Below the pieces are notes generated by a model. It was not told the DNA's origin, ran no database searches, and was given only the letters and a program-made list of their open reading frames with translations. The translations under genes were made by a program, and so were the position numbers. DNA of 64,000 nt from Fictibacillus phosphorivorans (GTDB lineage: Bacteria; Bacillota; Bacilli; Bacillales; Fictibacillaceae), in NCBI RefSeq assembly GCF_001619875.1, contig NZ_LRFC01000038.1, forward strand, positions 1-64,000, given 5' to 3'. This document shows, piece by piece, positions 32,877 to 41,430 of the stretch (position 1 is its first letter; every line of letters begins with the position of its first letter).

Positions 32877-33262
32877 ATTTCAAGGAGTTCTTTTTCCGCC
32901 AACCAATGTTCGATCCTGGTTTTGACTTTATCTTTTTGAAAGGTCTGCCATTTTTCAAGTAAGTCCAGCTTTATTACTTTTTCGGTAAAACGTTCAAAAG
33001 GCTCATCTTCATTCAGGGCATGCAACAGCTCACTGTTTTGATGATGACTTTCAAATTCAACCATCCAGCTGAATGATTCTACATTCATTACTTTTGGAAT
33101 CTCAATGAATCGTTCTGGTTCATCCGCGTCTAAAAACTCAAGATTTGGGCGACCATCTGGTTCGATCGCATCTAGCAAAATAACTTGTTCCGTTCTGTCT
33201 AAATAATAGATGTGGTTTGCTTTATGATCCATATAAGCAACCATTAATTTTTCGATAAACAA
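32858..33262 (-). CDS. UPF0158 family protein
   Basis: A protein of about 134 residues that I place in UPF0158 from the N-terminal strand pair (YYLDRTEQVILLDA) and the C-terminal pattern LLEKWQTFQKDKVKTRIEHWL. The function is unknown. AGGAGG lies 10 nt before TTG 33262; an upstream TTG at 33271 overlaps that site. It is in the opposite direction to its neighbours between dnaC and purA, a slot that varies among bacilli, so it may be a local acquisition. Confidence 0.65.
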   Translation of the reverse strand: MFIEKLMVAYMDHKANHIYYLDRTEQVILLDAIEPDGRPNLEFLDADEPERFIEIPKVMNVESFSWMVEFESHHQNSELLHALNEDEPFERFTEKVIKLDLLEKWQTFQKDKVKTRIEHWLAEKELLEMQKQPD

Positions 33263-33342
33263 AGGAATCAATCCTCCTAAACAAGGTGAATACTACAGGA
33301 TACGATAGAGTTTTTGATCTTTTGACTATGGAATTGTAAATA

Positions 33343-33386
33343 TATTACGAACGAAAGTGAACTTATGTGATTTAATGTTCGTGTTT
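33343..33386 (+). promoter_or_regulatory. Paired PurBox operator of purA
   Basis: ATTACGAACGAAA (about 33343-33356) and, inverted, TTAATGTTCGTGT (33372-33384) place two CGAAC cores facing each other with 24 bp between. This is the arrangement bound by the purine repressor PurR in Bacillus. Confidence 0.7.
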
Positions 33387-33390
33387 TTGA

Positions 33391-33419
33391 TTGACTTTCC
33401 TTAAATATATTGCTAAACT
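33391..33419 (+). promoter_or_regulatory. purA promoter
   Basis: TTGACT (33391-33396), 17-bp spacer, TAAACT (33414-33419), just downstream of the PurBoxes. Confidence 0.6.
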
Positions 33420-33463
33420 AAGCATGGTTTTTAAGATTAGACGATAAATTCGTCAATCGTTAA

Positions 33464-34768
<1,305 letters not shown>

Positions 34769-34777
34769 ATTTTTTGG

Positions 34778-34808
34778 GCCCCTTGGAAACAAGGGGCTTT
34801 ATTTTTTT
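34778..34808 (+). terminator. Terminator of purA
   Basis: Stem GCCCCTT / AAGGGGC, then TTTATTTTTTT. Confidence 0.85.
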
Positions 34809-34908
34809 CGTTTTGTGTGAAAATGCGTTATTTTTAAGTGAAATACAAGGCATTATTGAGCATTTTAGAGCAAATATAAGTTTTTTTGAAAAATATCTAG
34901 AAAACATA

Positions 34909-34937
34909 TTGCCAAAGCTTTTATTACGTGATAAAGT
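34909..34937 (+). promoter_or_regulatory. Candidate tRNA-cluster promoter
   Basis: TTGCCA, 17-bp spacer, TAAAGT, followed by a small hairpin (TTGTCGT/ACGACAA, 34944-34964). No other gene start intervenes before the tRNA cluster. Confidence 0.4.
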
Positions 34938-34997
34938 AACACTTGTCGTGAAAAAACGACAAACGTTATAAACAAGCTTGAGTTGTTACAAAAGCAA

Positions 34998-35014
34998 GAG
35001 CCATTAGCTCAGTC
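34998..35014 (+). other. Truncated 5' copy of tRNA-Lys
   Basis: GAGCCATTAGCTCAGTC repeats the first 17 nt of the intact tRNA-Lys at 35117 and then stops where the 78-bp repeat begins. Confidence 0.8.
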
Positions 35015-35092
35015 ACGAGCAATACAACGTGATTGATCTACGAGTTGTCTCGACGGATACACTTACGTCCTTGGCTAGTAGAGGAAGAGACA
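35015..35092 (+). repeat. 78-bp tRNA-associated repeat, copy A
   Basis: Starts ACGAG and ends GAGGAAGAGACA; the middle is identical to copy B over CGAGTTGTCTCGACGGATAC and beyond. TGTCTC and GAGACA can pair. It follows a truncated tRNA-Lys 5' end. Confidence 0.75.
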
Positions 35093-35116
35093 GGGTACCA
35101 CGGACAAATAAAGCAC

Positions 35117-35192
35117 GAGCCATTAGCTCAGTCGGTAGAGCATCTGACTTTTAATCAGAGGGTCGAAGGTTCGAGTCCTTCATGGCTCACCA
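35117..35192 (+). tRNA. tRNA-Lys (TTT)
   Basis: 76 nt with encoded CCA. Acceptor GAGCCAT pairs with ATGGCTC; anticodon loop CTTTTAA gives UUU; T arm GGTTCGAGTCC. Confidence 0.97.
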
Positions 35193-35206
35193 CTTTTTTA
35201 AAAAGT

Positions 35207-35281
35207 GGCCCGTTGGTCAAGCGGTTAAGACACCGCCCTTTCACGGCGGTAACACGGGTTCGAATCCCGTACGGGTCACCA
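35207..35281 (+). tRNA. tRNA-Glu (TTC)
   Basis: 75 nt with CCA. Acceptor GGCCCGT/ACGGGTC; anticodon loop CTTTCAC gives UUC; T arm GGGTTCGAATCCC. Confidence 0.97.
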
Positions 35282-35314
35282 TTTTTTTTTAACTTGAATA
35301 AAAGCTTTTAAAGT

Positions 35315-35390
35315 GGACTCGTGGTGTAGTGGTTAACATGCCTGCCTGTCACGCAGGAGATCGCCGGTTCGACCCCGGTCGGGTCCGCCA
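35315..35390 (+). tRNA. tRNA-Asp (GTC)
   Basis: 76 nt with CCA. Acceptor GGACTCG/CGGGTCC; anticodon loop CTGTCAC gives GUC; T arm CCGGTTCGACCCCGG. Confidence 0.97.
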
Positions 35391-35400
35391 CTTTTTTCTT

Positions 35401-35411
35401 GGCTCGAAGCT
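35401..35411 (+). other. Truncated 5' copy of tRNA-Phe
   Basis: GGCTCGAAGCT matches the start of tRNA-Phe (GGCTCGATAGCT) with one base missing, and directly precedes the second 78-bp repeat. Confidence 0.6.
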
Positions 35412-35489
35412 ACGAGTGTTACAGCAAGAATTAGCTGCGAGTTGTCTCGACGGATACACTTCTTGGGAAAACGTGTAGAGGAAGAGACA
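35412..35489 (+). repeat. 78-bp tRNA-associated repeat, copy B
   Basis: Same length as copy A and alignable without gaps; ends GTAGAGGAAGAGACA. It is upstream of tRNA-Phe. Confidence 0.75.
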
Positions 35490-35522
35490 CAAGTTAAATA
35501 AAAATCAAATTGTTTTAAATTT

Positions 35523-35598
<76 letters not shown>

Positions 35599-35624
35599 TT
35601 TTACTTTTAATCCTAAATCGTGCT

Positions 35625-35658
35625 GCATGTTCCTTGAAAAAGGAACATGCTTTTTTTA
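35625..35658 (+). terminator. Terminator of tRNA cluster
   Basis: 11-bp perfect stem GCATGTTCCTT / AAGGAACATGC then TTTTTTT. Confidence 0.93.
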
Positions 35659-35749
35659 TTTTCGGTATTGGAAATAGACTTGGTGCAGGGGTATAACTAT
35701 AGGTCGACTATGTCGAAAATTAGCGAATCGCCTATATTTACTCACGAAT

Positions 35750-35820
35750 GACTTAATTGATCTCGAATTTGACTTAATTTTTCTCATAAAGACTTAATTA
35801 CATAAAGTTTAGACTTAATT
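35750..35820. repeat. GACTTAATT array, about 21-bp period
   Basis: GACTTAATT occurs four times at 35750, 35771, 35791 and 35812 (spacing 21, 20, 21) in the gene-free stretch between the tRNA cluster and the PlsY-like gene. The rest of 35660-36010 shows no gene. Confidence 0.75.
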
Positions 35821-36014
35821 ATCATCACAAGTACCCCGCTAGGTATACGAGCTGACACCTATCCGACATCGAAACTGCCCCCAATCTGACAATAAAAAGG
35901 CCAGAACTATAAAATAGGCGGCATCAGTTGCATCACCATACTCACTTTTAGCACATTTCATGCTGATTAAGAGGGATAAGTCCTCACTATTTAGAATATA
36001 GTGTATCAATTGGG

Positions 36015-36614
36015 ATGAGGAAGGTTGTGATCATACAGATGGAATTCGAATGGGGGCTGTATTTGATCGCGAGTTACCTTGTAGGGGGCATCATGACAGG
36101 GTTTCTTGTAGCAAAGCTTTTAAAAGGCGTTGACTTACGGTTATTAGGCAGCGGTAATATAGGTGCCCGGAATGCAGGCCGGGTACTAGGACCATCGGGC
36201 TTTGTTCTAACCTTAGCTGGAGATATTTTAAAAGCGGCAGCAGTTGTATGGGCAGCCATTCAATTTGGATATCCTCCTCATATTCAGCTGCTTGGATTTT
36301 TAGCGGTGATTCTCGGGCACCTTTATCCAGTTTTCCTAAAGTTTCATGGTGGAAAAGGAGTCGCTTCTTTTATTGGAGGACTTGTTGTTTTTCATCTGCC
36401 ATCAGCCATACTCGTTGGAGCGGCATTTTTATTGTTTTATGCGATAAAAAGAAGTTTAACAGTAGCGGGGCTATTTGCCTTCTCACTCGCACCCTTTTTC
36501 TACTGGCTCATTGAACGACAATGGAAAGAAACGCTTATACTTCTGCCGATCAGCTTGCTTGTGGTTTATGTACAAAAAGAAGATATTATAGAACGAATTA
36601 AGCTGCCAGAATAG
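36015..36614 (+). CDS. PlsY-like glycerol-3-phosphate acyltransferase
   Basis: A membrane protein of up to 199 residues in the PlsY family, which moves acyl groups from acyl-phosphate to glycerol-3-phosphate to begin phospholipid synthesis. The motifs LLGSGNIGARNAGR, HGGKGVAS and VILGHLYPVFLKFHGGKG-like residues match PlsY active-site loops, and about five membrane segments are visible. The usual SGNPGATN is SGNIGARN, so this may be a divergent paralogue rather than the main PlsY. The start is uncertain: ATG 36015 lacks a ribosome site, and ATG 36039 (MEFEWGL) better fits family length. Confidence 0.85.
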   Translation: MRKVVIIQMEFEWGLYLIASYLVGGIMTGFLVAKLLKGVDLRLLGSGNIGARNAGRVLGPSGFVLTLAGDILKAAAVVWAAIQFGYPPHIQLLGFLAVILGHLYPVFLKFHGGKGVASFIGGLVVFHLPSAILVGAAFLLFYAIKRSLTVAGLFAFSLAPFFYWLIERQWKETLILLPISLLVVYVQKEDIIERIKLPE

Positions 36615-36635
36615 AACATTTTTAAATACTAACCT

Positions 36636-36677
36636 AAAGCCATCTAAGTCCAAAAGGACTTAGATGGCTTTTTTTTA
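36636..36677 (+). terminator. Terminator of PlsY-like gene
   Basis: 16-bp perfect stem 36636-36651 / 36656-36671, then T run. Confidence 0.93.
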
Positions 36678-36727
36678 CCTAATATGATTCGTTTTAGAAT
36701 AAGCTTTTTCTTTTGGTTCAGTATGTC

Positions 36728-36741
36728 TGAACGAATGTTCG
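36728..36741. promoter_or_regulatory. LexA-like palindrome
   Basis: TGAACGAATGTTCG resembles the Bacillus SOS box CGAACRNRYGTTYC at 12 of 14 positions, 150 bp before the M23 peptidase gene. Confidence 0.35.
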
Positions 36742-36745
36742 TTTT

Positions 36746-36762
36746 TTTACATTTGCATTACA
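36746..36762 (-). promoter_or_regulatory. WalR (YycF) box upstream of M23 peptidase
   Basis: On the minus strand TGTAAT-GCAAA-TGTAAA fits the WalR recognition pattern TGTWAH-N5-TGTWAH exactly. The walRK genes start 2.1 kb downstream. Confidence 0.65.
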
Positions 36763-36889
36763 AAATACGTGAAATTCTGACAAATTGAAATTCCTTATGA
36801 TAGGATACTAGAGGTGCTTCAGGGAATTTTTTCATAGGACAATAGACACAGATGAGATAGAGAAGAGAATCTTTAGGGGGAAAAAGAAG

Positions 36890-38341
36890 GTGCAAAATTG
36901 GAAAACCACTGAAGTTTATATAAAGAAAATCATACCGCTGTTCATCGCGGTTATACTAATACTCGCAACCATTACGTTGAATCCATCCACTACAGAGGCA
37001 CATCATGATGATAACCAGTTGATCAAAACGGTTTTTAACGTTTATGTGGATGGAGAGAAGATCGGTACCGTTCGAGAAGAGAGTGTTGCCGAAAATACGG
37101 TAGAAGAATTATTGCGGCAAGCAAAAGGCAAAAACAATGATTTTGCTTTTACGATAAACGAATCGATTGAGCTAAAGCCTGAAAAAATGTTCAGACCTGA
37201 GTTTGATAATGAAGCGGCGAGAGAAGCATTAAAAGACCGCTTAACCGTTTCGGTAGAAGCTTATCGACTGGTAGTTGGCGCCCAAACAGTAGCTTACGTT
37301 TCAAGTGAAAAAGAAGCAGAAGATACGCTGTTAAAGCTGCAGCTTGAACATGTTTCAAAAGCAGAGCTTGATGAGATCAACAAAAGGAAAGCCGAAAATA
37401 AAGAGCTTGAAGTTCCAGAATTAAATCCTGGAGAAAGTAAGGTTGTCGATATTGACTTCTCGACACCTGTTTTCATTCAAAAAGCTCAGACCTCAATCAA
37501 GGACCTCGTATCTGTTGACGGTGCGATCTCCCTTTTAAAAGAGGGGACAATTAAGAGAAAAGAACACATTGTTCAAAAAGGTGAAACGGTAAAGTCGATT
37601 ACCGAAAAGTATCACTTAACGATGGAGCAATTCTACACGTTAAATACAGAATTGCTGCTCGTTCCTGTGATTCGTCCAGGGCAAGCAGTGACTGTAACAG
37701 AAAAGAAGCCTTACACCGAAGTAATGGTATATGAAGCAACTCGTGTACAGAACGAGATTCCTTTTGGAGTTGAAAAACAAGATGACAGCACACTAGAAAA
37801 GGGACAGGTAAAAACGGTTCAAAAAGGTCAAAAAGGGTTAGAAGACGTGACCTTTACTGTTAGAAAAGCAGACGATAAAGTTCTAAAAAAAGAAATCGTA
37901 AACCAAGAGCAAGTGAAAGCACCTGTTACCGAGATTCAAAAGATCGGTACGAAAGTGATACCGTCTAAAGGGACAGGCACTCTTTCATGGCCGGCAGTTG
38001 GGGGATACATCTCGAGCCATAAAGGATCTAGATGGGGAAGACAGCATAAAGGAATGGACATTGCACGTCCTTCAGAACGTTCCATCTTGGCAGCAGACAA
38101 CGGTACAGTTGCATTTGCTGGCTGGGATGGCGATTATGGCAACAAGATCATCATCAATCATAACAACGGTATGAAAACCATCTATGCTCATTTGAATTCC
38201 ATATCTGTTTCAACAGGAGATGTGGTACAAAAGGGATCAAAGATAGGAGTTATGGGATCAACAGGCCAATCAACAGGCGTTCATTTGCATTTTGAAGTAT
38301 ACAAGAACGGTGTTCTAAAAAATCCTGCTGATTATCTATAA
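36890..38341 (+). CDS. Secreted M23 metallo-endopeptidase with LysM and G5 domains
   Basis: A 483-residue wall hydrolase. An N-terminal hydrophobic segment (13-32) is an anchor or signal. Then come a variable region, a LysM domain (about 220-265, KEHIVQKGETVKSITEKYHLTMEQFYTLN), a G5 domain (275-355) and a C-terminal M23 domain (370-483). Zinc ligands are seen: HKGMDIARP and VHLHFEVY; GSRWGRQHKGMD is typical. M23 enzymes of this type cut peptide cross-bridges in peptidoglycan. GTG 36890 follows AGGGGG. A WalR box upstream fits control by the adjacent essential two-component system. Confidence 0.93.
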   Translation: MQNWKTTEVYIKKIIPLFIAVILILATITLNPSTTEAHHDDNQLIKTVFNVYVDGEKIGTVREESVAENTVEELLRQAKGKNNDFAFTINESIELKPEKMFRPEFDNEAAREALKDRLTVSVEAYRLVVGAQTVAYVSSEKEAEDTLLKLQLEHVSKAELDEINKRKAENKELEVPELNPGESKVVDIDFSTPVFIQKAQTSIKDLVSVDGAISLLKEGTIKRKEHIVQKGETVKSITEKYHLTMEQFYTLNTELLLVPVIRPGQAVTVTEKKPYTEVMVYEATRVQNEIPFGVEKQDDSTLEKGQVKTVQKGQKGLEDVTFTVRKADDKVLKKEIVNQEQVKAPVTEIQKIGTKVIPSKGTGTLSWPAVGGYISSHKGSRWGRQHKGMDIARPSERSILAADNGTVAFAGWDGDYGNKIIINHNNGMKTIYAHLNSISVSTGDVVQKGSKIGVMGSTGQSTGVHLHFEVYKNGVLKNPADYL

Positions 38342-38371
38342 AGGCACAATCTTTGCTGCTCTTGAAAGTAG

Positions 38372-38624
38372 TTGATTTCCGTTTCAGGTGCTCGCATTCC
38401 GCGGGGCAGGTGGTGAGCCACATTCTTAACGTTCCACTCCTAAGTGTCTCACCTGTCCAGTTGCAGTGGCTAGCCCCTCGAGGTCAAAAGCTAAATGGCT
38501 CAGAAGGCAAAGTGCACCTTCCAATCCATTCATCTTTTGCTTGTCGGGGCAAAACGAGCCACTTCCACTTTTCGGACTGCCCGCCTGTCCTAGCCGAGAG
38601 TCTCGCACCTTGCACTACAATCAA
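38372..38624 (+). repeat. Interspersed hairpin repeat, copy 8, interrupted
   Basis: Both ends of the common 128-bp repeat are present, but about 124 bp of other sequence (about 38455-38578) splits it after CTCACC. Confidence 0.88.
38455..38578 (+). repeat. Second repeat type nested in copy 8
   Basis: Begins TGTCCAGTTGCAGTGGCTAG and ends AGCCACTTCCACTTTTCGGA. GTCC/GGAC, AGTGGCT/AGCCACT and CCCCTCGAGG-type blocks near TTGTCGGGGC make an imperfect inverted repeat. The TAGCCCCTCGAGGTC and GCTTGTCGGGGC blocks recall another repeat common in Bacillaceae. Confidence 0.7.
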
Positions 38625-38659
38625 CTTGCCGATGAAGATAGTTACAAAATGAACTGCTG

Positions 38660-38696
38660 GACCTCTTAGGAATATATCTTCCTGGGAGGTCTTTTT
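38660..38696 (+). terminator. Terminator downstream of M23 gene
   Basis: GACCTC-AGGAA pairs with TTCCT-GAGGTC, then TTTTT; it lies behind repeat copy 8. The stretch 38700-38890 then holds the walR upstream region, in which I could not identify a promoter. Confidence 0.75.
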
Positions 38697-38890
38697 ATAC
38701 CTTCAAAAGTTACAACTTGTTTGCCCGATGATTTTCGAGATGGCAACAAGTTTTCTTGTCTAAAATTAGAAGGTTTTACTAGTAGTATGGAGAAAGTTTC
38801 AACTGTGATAAAATAGTAGAGATACCTTAAAATGATACTACAAACAATCTGCTATATATTAAATAGAGTTTCCGAAGAAGGAGCGTTCCC

Positions 38891-39595
38891 ATGGATAAGA
38901 AAATTCTCGTTGTGGATGATGAAAAACCAATTGCAGATATTCTGCAATTTAATCTCGAAAAAGAGGGATTTACAGTAAGCTGCGCTTACGACGGTATTAA
39001 TGCCCTTGAGAAAGTAGAAAAAGAGAAGCCAGATATGATCCTGCTTGATATCATGCTTCCTTTAAAAGATGGCATGGAAGTATGCCGTGAGATCCGCAAA
39101 AAGTATGATATGCCGATCATTATGCTGACTGCAAAAGATTCAGAAATCGATAAAGTGCTAGGGTTAGAGTTAGGTGCGGATGACTATGTAACAAAGCCGT
39201 TCAGCACGCGCGAACTGATTGCTCGCGTAAAAGCCAACCTTCGCCGTCACCAGCAGGAATCAGAACGTGAAGTAGATGAGAACAATGAGATTACAATCGG
39301 TTCTTTAACGATTCACCCTGATGCTTATATTGTGACAAAGCGCGGTGAAACGATAGAGTTAACACATCGAGAATTCGAACTGCTGCATTACTTAGCGAAA
39401 CATATCGGACAAGTGATGACGCGTGAGCACTTGCTTCAAACTGTGTGGGGATATGACTACTTTGGTGACGTTAGAACGGTTGATGTTACGGTTCGACGTC
39501 TGCGTGAGAAAGTAGAAGATAACCCGAGCCACCCATTATGGATCATTACAAGACGCGGAGTGGGGTATTACCTAAGAAATCCTGACCAGGAGTAA
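38891..39595 (+). CDS. walR: Response regulator WalR (YycF)
   Basis: The essential OmpR-type regulator of cell-wall metabolism. The 234-residue protein has a receiver domain ([13 protein letters not shown], phospho-acceptor in [19 protein letters not shown]) and a winged-helix DNA-binding domain ([32 protein letters not shown]). Start ATG 38891 follows GAAGGAGC. First gene of walRKHIJ-htrC. Confidence 0.98.
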   Translation: MDKKILVVDDEKPIADILQFNLEKEGFTVSCAYDGINALEKVEKEKPDMILLDIMLPLKDGMEVCREIRKKYDMPIIMLTAKDSEIDKVLGLELGADDYVTKPFSTRELIARVKANLRRHQQESEREVDENNEITIGSLTIHPDAYIVTKRGETIELTHREFELLHYLAKHIGQVMTREHLLQTVWGYDYFGDVRTVDVTVRRLREKVEDNPSHPLWIITRRGVGYYLRNPDQE

Positions 39596-39600
39596 TCATC

Positions 39601-41430
39601 ATGGATAAAGTCAATTTTTTTAAATCAATACACGTTAAGTTTGTATTGATTTATGTTTTGCTCATCTTAATCGCCATGCAAGTGATCAGTGTCTATTTTA
39701 TTAATAATTTAGAAACGGACCTGCGGCAAAACTTCTCAAAATCACTCTATGATCGGGTAAATTTGCTAGAGTTTAATATTGAGCAGAAGATGAAGGATAA
39801 AGATAGATATAAGGTCAAAAAAGCTGAAGATGGTGAAGAAGCTGTAACGCTTGAAGATGACATTCAAGCGTTAATTGACGAGGAGTTTGAAGAGAAAGAA
39901 ATCCAAGTGTTAAATAAAGAAGGTATGGTTCTAGCGAGCAATAAGCAAAAACTAGTTGGACAGATCAGTTTTAACCCTAAAATTAAATTGGCCTTAGAAG
40001 GTACGGTTGATGATGAAGTCATGCTTCATGAAGGTGAGCGGGTGATGGTGCTCGCTAAGCCTATTAAGAATGACAGTACGAGCGAAACGATGGGAGCCAT
40101 CTATCTAGTAGCTTCCATTGAAGGCATCTTCAAGCAAATACAGCGCATCAACAATATTTTAGTAACCGGGACGGTAATCGCACTAATTATTACTGGACTT
40201 CTCGGTATCTTTTTGGCGCGTACGATCACAAGGCCGATGGCAGATATGAGAAAACAGGCTCTTGTTATGGCACGAGGAGATTTCTCGCGAAAAGTTCAGC
40301 TGTATGGTGATGATGAGATCGGGCAGCTCGCCATGACATTTAACAACCTTACAACCAAGCTGCAAGAAGCTACAGCTATTACGGAAAGTGAACGAAGAAA
40401 ACTGCGTTCTGTTCTAACGTACATGACTGATGGTGTGATTGCGACTGACCGGGACGGGGCGATTATTCTGATGAACGACCGTGCGGAAGAGATGCTGAAC
40501 ATCTCGAGACAAAACGCGCTCGGTACTTCACTCATGGAATTACTGCGATTAAATACGGAATATACGTGGGAAGAACTATATAACGAATATGAATCCATGT
40601 TGCTGGATTTTAGTACAGATGACCTTCATTATGTCGTACGTGCTAACTTTTCTACGATTCAAAAAGATGATGGGCCAATTAATGGTCTTATTTGTGTTCT
40701 TCATGACGTAACAGAACAAGAACAGATCGATAACGAACGCAGAGAGTTTGTATTTAACGTGTCACATGAGCTAAGAACACCGCTTACAACGATGAGAAGC
40801 TACCTTGAGGCACTTGCAGATGGAGCATGGCAGGACGATAACATTGCACCTCGTTTTTTAGAAGTTACGCAAAACGAAACAGAGCGGATGATCAGGCTTG
40901 TTACAGACTTGCTTCAGCTTTCTAAAATGGACAGCAAAGACTACAGATTTAGTTTCCATGAAATTGACTTGGTGCACTTCTTAAACGGTATCATTGATCG
41001 TTTTGAGATGCTGGAGAAGGAAAACATCGAATTATCTCGCTCATTGCCAAGTGATAAGATTCTCGTTCAGATGGATACAGATAAGATGACACAAGTGCTC
41101 GATAACATTATCTCTAATGCGATGAAATACTCTCCTGAGGGAGGCACGATTACATTTACCGCTGCCGTTATTGGGCGTAAAGTAAAAGTCAGCATAGCTG
41201 ATCAGGGAGTTGGGATTCCGAAGAACAACGTTTCTAAGATCTTTGATCGATTCTTCAGGGTGGACCGTGCTCGTTCGAGAGATATTGGAGGAACGGGTCT
41301 TGGCCTTGCGATCGCTAAAGAGATCGTGCTTGCTCATGGCGGAGATATTTGGGCAGAAAGTGAATGGGGACAAGGAACGACGATCCACTTTACTCTTCCT
41401 TTAAGAAAAGCTAGGGAGGGGCTTAAATGA
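39601..41430 (+). CDS. walK: Sensor histidine kinase WalK (YycG)
   Basis: The 609-residue sensor for WalR. Visible in order: membrane segment (12-32), extracellular Cache/PAS-like domain, membrane segment (about 183-203), HAMP, cytoplasmic PAS (about 270-370), the HisKA box FNVSHELRTPLTTMRSYLEAL, and the HATPase domain with N box NAMKYSPEGG, DQGVGIPK and GTGLGLAIAKE. It is 5 bp after walR and overlaps walH by 4 bp. Confidence 0.98.
   Translation: MDKVNFFKSIHVKFVLIYVLLILIAMQVISVYFINNLETDLRQNFSKSLYDRVNLLEFNIEQKMKDKDRYKVKKAEDGEEAVTLEDDIQALIDEEFEEKEIQVLNKEGMVLASNKQKLVGQISFNPKIKLALEGTVDDEVMLHEGERVMVLAKPIKNDSTSETMGAIYLVASIEGIFKQIQRINNILVTGTVIALIITGLLGIFLARTITRPMADMRKQALVMARGDFSRKVQLYGDDEIGQLAMTFNNLTTKLQEATAITESERRKLRSVLTYMTDGVIATDRDGAIILMNDRAEEMLNISRQNALGTSLMELLRLNTEYTWEELYNEYESMLLDFSTDDLHYVVRANFSTIQKDDGPINGLICVLHDVTEQEQIDNERREFVFNVSHELRTPLTTMRSYLEALADGAWQDDNIAPRFLEVTQNETERMIRLVTDLLQLSKMDSKDYRFSFHEIDLVHFLNGIIDRFEMLEKENIELSRSLPSDKILVQMDTDKMTQVLDNIISNAMKYSPEGGTITFTAAVIGRKVKVSIADQGVGIPKNNVSKIFDRFFRVDRARSRDIGGTGLGLAIAKEIVLAHGGDIWAESEWGQGTTIHFTLPLRKAREGLK

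Noticed and set aside
34774-34971. 65-residue frame after purA
   Set aside because: Starts inside the purA terminator, lacks a ribosome site, and overlaps the likely tRNA promoter.
35033-35311. 92-residue frame across the tRNA cluster
   Set aside because: It is tRNA-Lys and tRNA-Glu sequence read as protein.
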